Part shown: positions 1 to 8,801 of the stretch, piece after piece | Layout: each line of letters opens with the position of its first letter | Position numbering within the stretch: the first letter of the stretch is position 1 | Assembly: GCF_001010285.1 (NCBI RefSeq) | Contig: NZ_CP011104.1 | Span: forward strand, 558,001 to 622,000 | DNA length: 64,000 nt | From: Photorhabdus thracensis | Lineage (GTDB): Bacteria > Pseudomonadota > Gammaproteobacteria > Enterobacterales > Enterobacteriaceae | Reading direction: 5' to 3' | Translations under genes and position numbers: made by a program | Notes under the pieces: model-generated | The model's database searches: none | What the model was told of the DNA's origin: nothing | Seen by the model: the letters and a program-made list of their open reading frames with translations, nothing else

Positions 1-387
1 ATATATTGACATAGATATGACTGTTAGAAAAACGCGGGTAATTCACGACATATAAAAATTCATTAAGCACAGAAAAATAAAAACGATATCATTGGTGGCT
101 CTCCACTGGATTTATCATGATTAGAGATAAGTTAATGAAAACACAGTTCATCGATAAACATTTATACGTAAGCAATATCCTTATTGAAGTTCAAATTATT
201 ACAGAATAATTCAAAAAATAAAAATAAAAAATAAAAATAAAAATAATTTCACAACAAAATACTTATATAACATTTTAATACTATAATTTTCAATCTATAG
301 TGTCGCAAATTACATCTATATCAGAGTAAAATTCTTTACTGTACTTGTTTATCAAATCAAAAGATCTAAAATTTTAATTTTTCGATA
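1..387. other. AT-rich non-coding left edge
   Basis: I see no credible gene here on either strand. The stretch is very AT-rich and holds a low-complexity run of repeated AAAAATA-like units at about 213-246. It ends at the TA target of the IS630 element. It may be intergenic DNA cut by the window edge. Confidence 0.6.
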
Positions 388-1488
388 TATACCCGCTTAA
401 CTTGAAGATGCAGTATTCATAACCTGGAAGTTGTCATTAATACGGCACGACAGGTTCCCGGCCAGTTCCGGTAATATTTCCGTAAAAAAGCGATGTATTG
501 CCTGCTTGAACAAGGTCGTCGAGGCGAAATAATGGTTATTCCTGACTTGTTCATTCATCACCTTCCACAGCCTTTCTATCGGGTTCAGATTCGGGCTGTA
601 CGGTGGCAGGTAATGAAGCTCAATATTCATCACATAAGCCCAGTCTTTCACCAGCCTGCTTCGGTGGTAACCAGCTCCGTCAAGGATAATATGAACCTTC
701 TGACTGACCGGATAGGTTTCACGCAGAGCAATGAAAAACTCTGCGATGTGATAACTGTCGATACGGTCATACTCGCGTACTACCGTTTTACTAATATCAG
801 CCAGATTAAGGGCCCCCATCAGGTTCAGACGGGTACGGCTTCCCGTGGTTTTCACCGCGGTTTTCTGGCCTTTTCGCATCCAGCCATAAGCCAGTTTCGT
901 CCCCTGCGTGGGATGGACGCCATCAATGAACAGGATGGGCTCATGGTCTCCGGCTTCCTGCTTGAGTTTCCCGTAGGTTTCTATAAAGGCCCGCTGCTGT
1001 TCCGCGTTGAACTTGTGTGGCACGCCGGTCGGCTTTTTATAACTGAATCCCTGGTGGTGCAGCCATTTATTCATGCCGGGAACGGTGTAACGGATATCCC
1101 ACGCTTCTTTGACAAGGCGGATAACCGCCTGTGTGGTGGGCAGAAGATTTGCGGTCAGATAGGCGATAAGTTCCTGAGTCTGTGTTTCGCTGAGATGGCT
1201 CTGAGAGCCGCCATTTTCGGGCTTGATTTTACGGTGATTAAGGTAATCGCTGATATGACGATGAACGGTCGTTTCATGAAGACGCAGGGCCTGAGCGATC
1301 ATGACAGAACTCCAGCCCTCAGAGGCCAGGAGGACCGCTTTGATGCGATCACACTCTCTTTTATCACGGCAGGTGTGATGGAGATGTTCAAGTTCGGCTT
1401 TTTGTTCATCGGTAATGAATATTTTCATGACAGATACCATGAACCTCATTTGGGCGAAAATCAAGCAGTTTCAATGATTACGGGTATA
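388..1488 (-). mobile_element. IS630-family insertion sequence, TA-flanked
   Basis: The element is bounded by TATACCCG at 388-395 and its inverse CGGGTATA at 1481-1488. The TA dinucleotides at 388-389 and 1487-1488 look like the duplicated TA target typical of IS630/Tc1 elements. It carries one transposase gene on the minus strand. Its right TA is also the left TA of the adjacent MITE, so the two elements abut with no spacer. Confidence 0.85.
397..1428 (-). CDS. IS630-family DDE transposase
   Basis: Transposase of about 343 residues. The N-terminal part has helix-turn-helix character (around residues 30-75, with SVMIAQAL and HETTVHRH). The C-terminal DDE domain shows LFIDGVHPTQG, then HIILDGAGYHRS and the LPPYSPNLNPIERLW block characteristic of IS630 transposases, whose last acidic residue completes the catalytic triad. 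I start it at the Met of MKIFITDEQ (1428); an upstream in-frame ATG at 1464 would add 12 residues but looks unlike the family N-terminus. The reading frame is intact, so the element may still be active. A long opposite-strand ORF over it is a shadow. Confidence 0.9.
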   Translation of the reverse strand: MKIFITDEQKAELEHLHHTCRDKRECDRIKAVLLASEGWSSVMIAQALRLHETTVHRHISDYLNHRKIKPENGGSQSHLSETQTQELIAYLTANLLPTTQAVIRLVKEAWDIRYTVPGMNKWLHHQGFSYKKPTGVPHKFNAEQQRAFIETYGKLKQEAGDHEPILFIDGVHPTQGTKLAYGWMRKGQKTAVKTTGSRTRLNLMGALNLADISKTVVREYDRIDSYHIAEFFIALRETYPVSQKVHIILDGAGYHRSRLVKDWAYVMNIELHYLPPYSPNLNPIERLWKVMNEQVRNNHYFASTTLFKQAIHRFFTEILPELAGNLSCRINDNFQVMNTASSS

Positions 1489-1613
1489 TACCCAATAGAT
1501 TTCAAGTTGCAGCGCGGCGGCAAGTGAACGCATCCCCAGGAGCATAGATAACGATGTGACTGGGGTAAGTGAACGCAGCCAACAAAGCAGCAACTTGAAA
1601 GATGAAGGGTATA
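1487..1613. repeat. 127-bp MITE with IS630-like ends
   Basis: Non-coding element with imperfect terminal inverted repeats: TATACCCAATAGATTTCAAG at the left and its counterpart CTTGAAAGATGAAGGGTATA at the right. TA dinucleotides flank it. The inner part holds two GTGAACGCA motifs in the same orientation. Its ends share TATACCC and a nearby CTTGAA/TTCAAG motif with the IS630 element it touches, suggesting that the IS630 transposase mobilises it. Families of this kind are common in Photorhabdus and Xenorhabdus (general knowledge, not checked here). Confidence 0.75.
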
Positions 1614-1775
1614 ATCAATCTACATCGTACAAAAACAAACCTTGACAAAACAGGATATACCCGGCAATTCTTTATGAATGGACATTTAGATTGTTCACAT
1701 ATGTTGAAATTAACCGTCGGATTACCCCAAGTAACTCAAGGTATCTAACTGGGTTCGATAAAGCCTGGAGTTAGT

Positions 1776-2027
1776 ATGGAAAACCGGAAAAATTCGACTC
1801 AACCTTCCCAAACAGATCAAGTATTTAATGTCATATCCAAATTATGCACCGTTCAGGAAATGCAAATGGCTCCACCACCAGAATCATGGCCCAGCACACG
1901 TGATGTAGCAGAACAATGTGATTTCACTATCTATAAAGCTCGTTATCTGCTATTGAAACTGACTGACAGTGGATTAGTTATGGTAACTCCGTCTCCCGTT
2001 AAAAATTCTCTTCGATGGTATAAATAA
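1776..2027 (+). CDS. FaeA/PapI-like winged-helix regulator (83 aa)
   Basis: Small protein whose C-terminal two-thirds reads as a winged helix: WPSTRDVAEQCDFTIYKARY looks like a helix-turn-helix, LLLKLTDSGLVMV the recognition/wing part, and RWYK the end. This pattern fits the FaeA-like/PapI family, which regulates fimbrial operons, often through Dam/Lrp-dependent phase variation. A GGAG motif six bases before the ATG supports the start. No fimbrial genes are nearby, so the target is unknown. The family call is by pattern only; another small winged-helix regulator is possible. Confidence 0.6.
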   Translation: MENRKNSTQPSQTDQVFNVISKLCTVQEMQMAPPPESWPSTRDVAEQCDFTIYKARYLLLKLTDSGLVMVTPSPVKNSLRWYK

Positions 2028-2497
2028 GTTTTCATAATTATGCTCCACTTCCAACCAGCCCTTGTGTACCAAGATATACAGCCTTTTCATCCAAGTGGTC
2101 TGTAGAATCAATGAGATAGGCTACAGAACCAATGTTGTTCAAAAAGAAAACAAAAGGCATAGGTGTATCAGTATTATGGAAAGCTATTTATATCAGAAGA
2201 TAAAATGAAATCCATCTAACGACTTATCTTTCAAAAAAATCTAAAAAAATAGGTGCCTGTTCTGCACAACAGGGCCTATCATTAAGCTAAATTTACAAAA
2301 ACAACATACAATCTTATACGTTTCGTTAAAATAGAGACTTTGTATACACTACATTCCAACTGATTCTGACACCAACGATGGTAAATATATTTTCATCCTG
2401 GTAATCTGTCTGACTATTTTTGCTATAATTATATTCACCACTTTCTTATTTTCTTATTACAAGATTCTCAACAAATAATTTAAGTACAGCGAAGTAA
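2028..2497. other. AT-rich intergenic stretch
   Basis: Nothing recognisable: no ORF with a plausible start and no clear hairpin. It separates the small regulator from a degenerate ORF. Confidence 0.5.
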
Positions 2498-2842
2498 CAA
2501 CCATTAATATATACAATTTCAGATATACTTAACGAATTTTATGGATTACGTTTTGCAAGAAAAGCGATTAATTCTGCTTTTCTAAATAACCTTACATTTT
2601 GTTTTCTACTTTACCTAAGTACGAAAATACCGGTACTGGATAATTGGGAATTTTCTTCCAATTTCAACGGCATTGTGTTCGATATGATGGGTGTTTTGTT
2701 TGCCTCATCTGTATCATACATAGTTTCTGAACACACAAACGCTTATCTTCTTTACCGGCTAAAATTATTGACAAAGAGAAAGCGTTTCAGGCGGAAAGGT
2801 CTGAAGGGGGCTCTTAGCATGACGGCCAGCTCCGTTTGGTGA
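2498..2842 (+). pseudogene. startless remnant of an unknown membrane protein
   Basis: An open frame of 114 codons has no ATG, GTG or TTG in its first half. It encodes NSAFLNNLTFCFLLYLST and GIVFDMMGVLFASSVSYIVS, two hydrophobic segments, followed by a basic tail (LTKRKRFRRKGLKG). The composition looks coded rather than random. I read it as the 3' remnant of a small inner-membrane protein gene that lost its start. I do not recognise the family. An ATG at about codon 65 could give only a stub. Confidence 0.4.
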
Positions 2843-2900
2843 ACGGAACTTAATTGAAACAAAATGCCGGATAAAAAACCAGCACTTTGTCAGTAACCTG

Positions 2901-2921
2901 AGCCTTCCAGACTGGAAGGCT
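2901..2921. terminator. hairpin downstream of alsT
   Basis: AGCCTTCCAG-AC-TGGAAGGCT forms a 9-bp stem followed on the plus strand by TTTATT. It lies just past the alsT stop, between the converging remnant ORF and alsT. It has a short T-run in the plus direction only, so it may act bidirectionally but weakly for alsT. Confidence 0.6.
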
Positions 2922-2926
2922 TTTAT

Positions 2927-4294
2927 TCAAAGTTTTGCTTTAATATCAACACTATCTGCATTCACATCTTTAATATGTTCTTTTGTCAGCCGGTAAACAA
3001 CCGGGCTTAACAGTGCTATTGCAATCAGATTCGGGATTGCCATCATTGCATTTAATGTATCGGCCAGTAACCAAACAAAATCCAACGATTGAGTAGCACC
3101 AACCATTAAAGCAATAATCCATACCACACGGAAAGGTGTAATTGCTTTTTGTCCAAATAGATACTGAATACATTTTTCACCGTAGAAACTCCAACCAAGA
3201 ATCGTAGTAAAGGCAAATATTATCAAAGCGCCTGCTACAATATAGTTTCCACCAGGAATTGCCGCAGAAAAAGAGGCCGCTGTTAGTGTCGCACCATTCT
3301 GACCGGTTAACCAACCACCCGTAATGACGATAGTAAAGCCAGTGATAGAACAAACAATAATGGTGTCAATGAAAGTCCCGAGCATGGCAATCAACCCCTG
3401 ACGAACCGGGTTTTGGGTTTTCGCTGTTGCATGAGCAATCGGTGCACTTCCCAACCCCGCTTCGTTAGAGAAAATTCCCCGGGCCACACCAAAACGAATT
3501 GCCGCCCATACTGCCGCACCAGCAAAACCACCTTGCGCGGCAACGGGTGTAAATGCAGATTTAACAATCAGAGCAAACGCAGCAGGAATTTCACTGAAAT
3601 TCACGCCAAGAACAATAATTCCAGCAACTAAGTAGGCAACCGTCATAAATGGCACTAATTTACCTGCAACATCAGCAATACGTTTAATACCACCGATAAG
3701 TACTGCACCAACCAGAATCGCCAGTATTATGGCGGTTACCATGGTAGAAACACCGAAGTTACTTTGCATTACATCAGCAACAGAATTCGCCTGTACAGTA
3801 TTACCGATCCCGAAACAGGCAATACTGCCAAATACCGCGAACAGCGTTCCCAACCAGGCCCACTTTTTACCCAGGCCATTTTTTATGTAATACATAGGGC
3901 CACCAACATAGTGACCATTTTTATCAACCTCACGGAAACGGACCGCCAGTACAGCCTCTGAATATTTAGTCGCCATGCCGACTAATGCAGTTATCCACAT
4001 CCAAAACAAGGCACCCGGCCCACCTAATACAACCGCAGTAGCCACACCGGCAATATTACCTGTACCAATGGTGGCAGAAAGTGCAGTCATCAGTGCGTTA
4101 AACGGCGATATCTGCCCTTCTCCCCGCTGATGATTACGCTCAAACAGTAATTTAAAGCCCGTTCCCAGTTTACGTATAGGCAGAAAAGAGAGACGGATCT
4201 GCATGAAGATCCCAACCCCCAAAAGACCGACCATCATCGGTATTCCCAACACGACCCCGTTAATAGCACTTAGCCATTCTGTGATTAGCCCCAT
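2927..4294 (-). CDS. alsT: sodium:alanine symporter, AGCS family
   Basis: 455-residue polytopic inner-membrane protein of the alanine or glycine:cation symporter family, normal family length. Family blocks are visible: NALMTALSATIGTGNIAGVATA near residue 65, GGPGALFWMW, KYSEAVLAVRFRE, GGPMYYI, RGIFSNEAGLGSAPIAHA near 275 and FTTILGWSFYGEKC near 365. It should import alanine or glycine with Na+. It diverges from the FGGY kinase gene across about 615 bp. A near-consensus CRP site lies about 125 bp upstream of its start, suggesting catabolite control. Confidence 0.9.
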   Translation of the reverse strand: MGLITEWLSAINGVVLGIPMMVGLLGVGIFMQIRLSFLPIRKLGTGFKLLFERNHQRGEGQISPFNALMTALSATIGTGNIAGVATAVVLGGPGALFWMWITALVGMATKYSEAVLAVRFREVDKNGHYVGGPMYYIKNGLGKKWAWLGTLFAVFGSIACFGIGNTVQANSVADVMQSNFGVSTMVTAIILAILVGAVLIGGIKRIADVAGKLVPFMTVAYLVAGIIVLGVNFSEIPAAFALIVKSAFTPVAAQGGFAGAAVWAAIRFGVARGIFSNEAGLGSAPIAHATAKTQNPVRQGLIAMLGTFIDTIIVCSITGFTIVITGGWLTGQNGATLTAASFSAAIPGGNYIVAGALIIFAFTTILGWSFYGEKCIQYLFGQKAITPFRVVWIIALMVGATQSLDFVWLLADTLNAMMAIPNLIAIALLSPVVYRLTKEHIKDVNADSVDIKAKL

Positions 4295-4418
4295 AGATTA
4301 GATGCCCTCAGATATTCCATAACAAAATAACAACATATGCGCAGCAATCTAAATAAAAGAATATTTACAGAAAATAAGCGAGGAAAAATTTCGTGAAAAA
4401 GGAAAAAGATTTGATACT

Positions 4419-4434
4419 TGTGAGTGATATCACT
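4419..4434. promoter_or_regulatory. probable CRP-binding site
   Basis: TGTGA-GTGATA-TCACT matches the TGTGA-N6-TCACA consensus except the last base, and its core GAGTGATATCACTC is a perfect palindrome. It sits in the divergent alsT/kinase intergenic region (4295-4910), about 125 bp before alsT and 480 bp before the kinase, so alsT is the likelier target. The rest of that intergenic region is AT-rich with nothing else recognisable. Confidence 0.55.
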
Positions 4435-4910
4435 CGATAGAATTTTAAGATAGGATATCCCAAATTTGTTATACCAAATCCATCACAAAATTTTCACATC
4501 TGCCCCTCTCTCTTGAATATTAATAACTTACTTATATACCTAACTATTTTAACTAATTAAAATAAATATCAACTTCTATACTTAATTTTTCTGTTAATTA
4601 ATGAATTTCTTTGTATTATTTTTAAAAAAGTGATGAGTTAAACAAATAACATCTCAGCATAAATCATCAGAAATTTTTACGAAAAATCCCTTCTCCATCT
4701 ATCGTGTTTTCCCTCTTAACAAACCATTATCTGGAATAGGTTTTTACACCTGTCAACAAAGTAATAGAAAAATATGTGTAGTATTTTTTATCATCATAAA
4801 ATTACCGAATCTTTCTCGAGCCGCTTCACAATAATTGAATAACCTCATTGCGTTATTGTTCCATTCAACTCATTTTGTCGGCTTAAGTTAACGAATAAGA
4901 GGAGGATCAC

Positions 4911-6503
4911 ATGATGGAACAACAATATTTCATTGGTATTGATGTTGGTTCAGCCAGTGTCCGTACTGCGGTTTTTGACCAACACGGCAAACGACATGCA
5001 TTCTCTGTTCTCTCTATTCAACAATTTCATCCAAAAACCGATTTTATCGAACAATCTTCTAAGAATATTTGGGCACAAGTGTGTGCAACAGTAAAAGAAG
5101 CTGTCACATTGGCGAATATTAATCCCCTTGATGTTAAGTCAATCGGTTTCGATGCTACCTGTTCACTAGTCGCTGTAGCGAATGAAGGACTGCCGCTTTC
5201 TGTAGCTGAAAATGAAGATCCTGAACACGACATCATCATGTGGATGGATCATCGGGCAACCAAAGAAATCATCACGATAAATCAGACCAATGATCCGACA
5301 CTATGCTATGCGGGTGGTGAAGTCAGTCCTGAAATGGAACTACCGAAGATATTGTGGCTAAAAAACCATTTTCCTCAGCGTTATCAGGATGTATGGCGTT
5401 TCTTTGATTTAGCCGATTTTTTAGTGTGGAAAGCCACTGCCGCTGATGTAGCTAGTATCTGTACTCTTACCTGCAAATGGAACTATCTGGCTCATCAAAA
5501 ACAGTTCAACAAAGCTCTACTTCATGAGGTGGGTTTAGAAGATTTAACCGATAAAGTTCCATCTACCATTCTTGAAATTGGCGAGAAAGCCGGTTATCTG
5601 ACCGCTAAAGTGGCTAAAGATTTTGGGCTACACACAGGAGTTGTTGTCGCCGGTGGTATTATCGATGCACATGCGGGTGGGTTGGCACTGGCCGGTGCAT
5701 ATCCAGAAGGCAGTCTGGTCATTATCAGTGGAACTTCAAACTGCCACATGATTGTCAGTCCCCATCCTGTCATGGCTCCGGGTATCTGGGGACCTTATTT
5801 CGGCGCAATGCTACCCGGTTACTGGCTCAACGAAGGTGGGCAAAGCGCCGCCGGTGCATTAGTTGAGTGGTCAATTCGTCAGCATAACAGCTGGCAGGAG
5901 CTAGAAGCAGAAGCTAAGGTATCTGGTCATCAATACTACCAGCTACTGAATGAAGCCGTTGCGCAGTTAGAAAAACAAGAAAAATACCCAACTGTTCATT
6001 TACATATTTTAGCTGACCATCATGGCAACCGTTCACCAAGGGCAAACCCTAACGCCAAGGGAATGGTAAGTGGACTCACGCTGGAAAATGGTCGTGATGC
6101 TCTGGCCCGCTATTACCTGGCAACCCTGCAATCTATCGCTTATGGCACTCGTCACATTATTAATACATTAGTAGAAGCCGGACACCAGATAAACAGACTA
6201 GTTATATGTGGTGGCGCAACCAAAAACCCATTATGGCTACGTGAATACGCCAACGCCACCAAACGCGAAATTCATCTGCCTCAGGAAGAGAATGCCGTTA
6301 ATCTTGGTGCAGCCCTGCTCGGTGCTGTTGCCTGCGATTCCTTTGAAAACGTCACTCAGGCAGCAAAATCAATGGTACGTGACGGCAACGTTATCAGACC
6401 GGAAAAAGAGACCTTTTTATTTCATCAGGCTAAATATCAAGTCTATCTGCAAATGTACCGTGACCAACAACAATATAACAAAATAATGCAAACCTACGGT
6501 TAA
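4911..6503 (+). CDS. FGGY-family pentulose kinase (D-ribulokinase-like)
   Basis: 530-residue sugar kinase. The N-terminal FGGY domain starts FIGIDVGSASVRTAVFD (phosphate-binding loop) and contains MWMDHRA. The C-terminal domain shows GGIIDAHAGG, SGTSNCHM, GYWLNEGGQSAAGA and, late, LVICGGATKNPLWLREYANA. This arrangement and length fit the ribulokinase-like FGGY branch rather than xylulokinase or glycerol kinase. It should phosphorylate a pentulose or related sugar with ATP in the cytoplasm. GGAGG lies five bases before the first ATG. No sugar transporter or isomerase is adjacent. Its TAA stop lies inside the 10-bp target duplication of an ISAs1 element, so the protein end is unchanged. Confidence 0.85.
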   Translation: MMEQQYFIGIDVGSASVRTAVFDQHGKRHAFSVLSIQQFHPKTDFIEQSSKNIWAQVCATVKEAVTLANINPLDVKSIGFDATCSLVAVANEGLPLSVAENEDPEHDIIMWMDHRATKEIITINQTNDPTLCYAGGEVSPEMELPKILWLKNHFPQRYQDVWRFFDLADFLVWKATAADVASICTLTCKWNYLAHQKQFNKALLHEVGLEDLTDKVPSTILEIGEKAGYLTAKVAKDFGLHTGVVVAGGIIDAHAGGLALAGAYPEGSLVIISGTSNCHMIVSPHPVMAPGIWGPYFGAMLPGYWLNEGGQSAAGALVEWSIRQHNSWQELEAEAKVSGHQYYQLLNEAVAQLEKQEKYPTVHLHILADHHGNRSPRANPNAKGMVSGLTLENGRDALARYYLATLQSIAYGTRHIINTLVEAGHQINRLVICGGATKNPLWLREYANATKREIHLPQEENAVNLGAALLGAVACDSFENVTQAAKSMVRDGNVIRPEKETFLFHQAKYQVYLQMYRDQQQYNKIMQTYG

Positions 6504-7746
6504 TCCCAGGGCGCGAGCATACTTTTTTACCCCCCCCCCTTGAATGAACCGTAATTATATGATCTCATTCTCCTTATTTTTCTTTTTAATACTCGCCCAT
6601 GAATCCGAACCAGACCCTGATTGAACATTTAACCGTTGTGAAAGAAACTCGTTCTGACATCAATCGTCAATACGAGCTGATTGATGTTATTTTTCTTGTC
6701 ATCAGCGCCATTCTCGCTGGCGCTGAAGGTTGGCAAGATATTGAAACTTATGGTCGGGCCAAAATTACGTGGCTGAAAAAATATCGCCCCTTTCTCAGTG
6801 GAATACCATGCCGACACACGGTTGCCAGAATTGTGCGCGCTATTGAACTTGATTCGCTGTTGGAGGCTTTGCTCAACTGGATCAATGAACAACGTGAACA
6901 GGCAGGGAAACCGGTCATTGCCTTCGATGGAAAAGTTCTGCGACGCGCCTACCGTAATGAAAAGCAAAACGCCGTCCAACTGGTCACGGCATATGATACG
7001 GAACAAGGATTAGTCCTGAGCCAGAAAGCCACTGCCACGAAAAACGGGGAAATCAGTATCGTGCGGCAGATGTTGGATATCCTTGACCTGAAAGGCAGCA
7101 TCGTCACGCTGGATGCTTTGCATTGTCAGCGCCAAACGCTGGAAAAAATCAGCGAAAAGAAAGCCCATGTCGTGGTTCAGGTGAAAAAAAATCAACCCCA
7201 TCTGTGGGAAGCCGTCCAATCGCAATTTCAGGCGGTGTTTGATGCCGGTAAAGAAAAAATTATCACGGAAGTTAAGCAAGAAGCCCATGGCCGGCGTGAA
7301 GAGCGTTATGTGTTTCAGTTAAAGCCCCAATTTACGGCAGAATTAATCGAGAAATGGCCGACCATTCGTAGCATTATCGCCGTAGAACGTCACCGGACAC
7401 AAAATGGCAAAGGAACGGTGGACACGTCTTATTATGTGAGTTCCCTTTCGCCCAAGCATAAATCACTGGGATATTATATTCGCCAGCATTGGCGGATTGA
7501 AAATACCCAGCACTATATTCTTGATGTGGTCTTTAAAGAAGATGATTCACGAATTGTTCTGGAGGGTGCAGTTGAGAATCTGGCCTTATTCCGTCGTATC
7601 GTCCTGAATCTGGTCAAACAATGCGATTGCGGGGCACCGAGCCAAAGGAACAAGCTTAAAAAAGCGGGTTGGTGCGATGATTATCGGGCAAGAGTTTTCT
7701 TTGGATGAATAGCAGTCAAAGTATGCTCGTGCCCTGCGGTTAATCC
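6497..7746 (+). mobile_element. ISAs1-family insertion sequence with 10-bp target duplication
   Basis: The element runs 6507-7736. Its ends are CAGGGCGCGAGCATACTTT and the inverse AAAGTATGCTCGTGCCCTG, 19-bp inverted repeats with one mismatch. The flanking direct repeat CGGTTAATCC (6497-6506 and 7737-7746) is a perfect 10-bp target duplication, pointing to recent insertion. The left copy contains the kinase stop codon. A run of ten C at about 6530-6539 precedes the transposase and is a place where sequencing errors are likely. Confidence 0.95.
6599..7708 (+). CDS. ISAs1-family transposase
   Basis: 369 residues, full length and uninterrupted. The N-terminal domain begins TRSDINRQYELIDVIFLVISAILAGAEGWQDIE, followed by PCRHTVARIV. 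The DDE core includes IAFDGKVLRRA near residue 110, IVTLDALHCQRQT near 175 and, at the C-terminus, HWRIENTQHYILDVVFKEDDSRI. The layout matches the H-repeat/ISAs1 group. It is about as long as the second ISAs1 transposase in the window but clearly divergent from it, so they are two different elements. Confidence 0.93.
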   Translation: MNPNQTLIEHLTVVKETRSDINRQYELIDVIFLVISAILAGAEGWQDIETYGRAKITWLKKYRPFLSGIPCRHTVARIVRAIELDSLLEALLNWINEQREQAGKPVIAFDGKVLRRAYRNEKQNAVQLVTAYDTEQGLVLSQKATATKNGEISIVRQMLDILDLKGSIVTLDALHCQRQTLEKISEKKAHVVVQVKKNQPHLWEAVQSQFQAVFDAGKEKIITEVKQEAHGRREERYVFQLKPQFTAELIEKWPTIRSIIAVERHRTQNGKGTVDTSYYVSSLSPKHKSLGYYIRQHWRIENTQHYILDVVFKEDDSRIVLEGAVENLALFRRIVLNLVKQCDCGAPSQRNKLKKAGWCDDYRARVFFG

Positions 7747-8599
7747 GCTTTCTGGCGATAAGCGTTGCGAAGTTTAATTTTATTCTATTACCATTTTCAT
7801 CTGTTTTATGAAGATGCCCTGGATTTTCATTATACTTAATCATTTCCCAATCAGCATAATAACGCTCCAACTCTCTTGGTTTTAAAAAACATTTAAATGG
7901 CAGTAATGAATATGGTGCAGAATCTGTTTCAACCGGACAAACAATCAAATTAACCCCACCCTCATTCGTCTGCTTCTGCATATTGTGAATAATATCAGCG
8001 ATTTTTCCCCGTTGTAGGAACATCAGCACCACAGTTGAAATAATTAAATCGTATTTTTCTACAATATTGTGCAAGTTAATATCATAAACAGCTGTATAGA
8101 TATTTTTAACCTGTTGTTTCTCTTTAATATCATTAATTGCATCAATATGTTTCAGACTGATATCCACCGCTGTAACGTCATAACCTCTTTCTGCCAGATA
8201 GAAAGTATTCCGGCCACGGCCGGATCCCAAATCCAATGTTTTACAAGGGGAAATAATATCTGCCAAATATCTGATCTCTGAGTGAGGCAATGACAAGTTA
8301 TTTTGCTTATAAAACAGATATTGTGGTTCGCATAGGAAAGAGAGCTGGCACTTAATATCATCACTCACCCATTTTATTTTATGCCAGACCTCTGGCTGAA
8401 TAATGGGAGGTTGCTTTTGCACATTAAAGTATGCCGTTTTTTCCTGATCACCATCGAAAATCACAAACTCCAGTTCACCTTCAAGAATCTCAAGACAAGC
8501 ATACGTCCCCTCTTTGGTGTTATGTCTTTCAGTGAACATGTCAGGAATGGTGTTTTTTTGCCAGATTGGCATTCGCTTATAGCAAACAAAATCGCTCAT
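7586..8599 (-). CDS. tehB: TehB-type SAM methyltransferase with IS-derived tail
   Basis: The first 100 or so residues form a TehB/YeaR-like small beta domain (MPIWQKNTIPDMFTERHNTK). A class I methyltransferase follows, with the SAM motif TLDLGSGRGRNTFYL near residue 120 and VTAVDIS after it. The family volatilises or detoxifies tellurite and similar oxyanions. Residues 1-288, ending KLNFATLIARKRINR, match the usual length of two-domain TehB proteins (about 286). The last 49 residues are translated from the inverted repeat and interior of the ISAs1 element, read antisense to its transposase. The fusion is an insertion product and may or may not be tolerated. Confidence 0.85.
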   Translation of the reverse strand: MSDFVCYKRMPIWQKNTIPDMFTERHNTKEGTYACLEILEGELEFVIFDGDQEKTAYFNVQKQPPIIQPEVWHKIKWVSDDIKCQLSFLCEPQYLFYKQNNLSLPHSEIRYLADIISPCKTLDLGSGRGRNTFYLAERGYDVTAVDISLKHIDAINDIKEKQQVKNIYTAVYDINLHNIVEKYDLIISTVVLMFLQRGKIADIIHNMQKQTNEGGVNLIVCPVETDSAPYSLLPFKCFLKPRELERYYADWEMIKYNENPGHLHKTDENGNRIKLNFATLIARKRINRRARAYFDCYSSKENSCPIIIAPTRFFKLVPLARCPAIALFDQIQDDTTE

Positions 8600-8773
8600 A
8601 GAAGTTCCCTGACTATAAGATGCATTTTAAATACATCTTATAGTTACATTCTGTCACTGTAAAAGCATAAAGTAACGGGAAGAAAATTTCAGCAGGTTCG
8701 TCGTCGCTATCCTTACGAAATAAAAGGAAAAATGATTAATCTTCTTTTTACCCGAGCGAATTCATTGATAAAA
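8600..8773. other. tehB upstream region
   Basis: Short non-coding gap holding the tehB promoter region and the end of the wzc transcription unit. It contains an imperfect palindrome ATAAGATGCATTTTAAATACATCTTAT near 8617-8643 that could be a regulator site for tehB; no regulator is assigned. Confidence 0.4.
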
Positions 8774-8797
8774 TTTCTCCGGCTAAAGCCGGAGAAA
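8774..8797. terminator. stem-loop after wzc
   Basis: TTTCTCCGGC-TAAA-GCCGGAGAAA forms a strong stem-loop just beyond the wzc stop. A-runs and T-runs flank it on both sides, so it can end wzc transcription on the minus strand. Confidence 0.7.
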
Positions 8798-8801
8798 AAA
8801 G

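Noticed and set aside
213..246. A/T-rich tandem run as a possible origin or regulatory array
   Set aside because: Simple low-complexity sequence without any accompanying motif.
493..1527. 344-codon plus-strand frame opposite the IS630 transposase
   Set aside because: It is antisense to a transposase with clear DDE motifs and has no family resemblance.
6208..6486. 92-codon frame within the FGGY kinase gene
   Set aside because: Alternative-frame shadow of a conserved kinase C-terminus.
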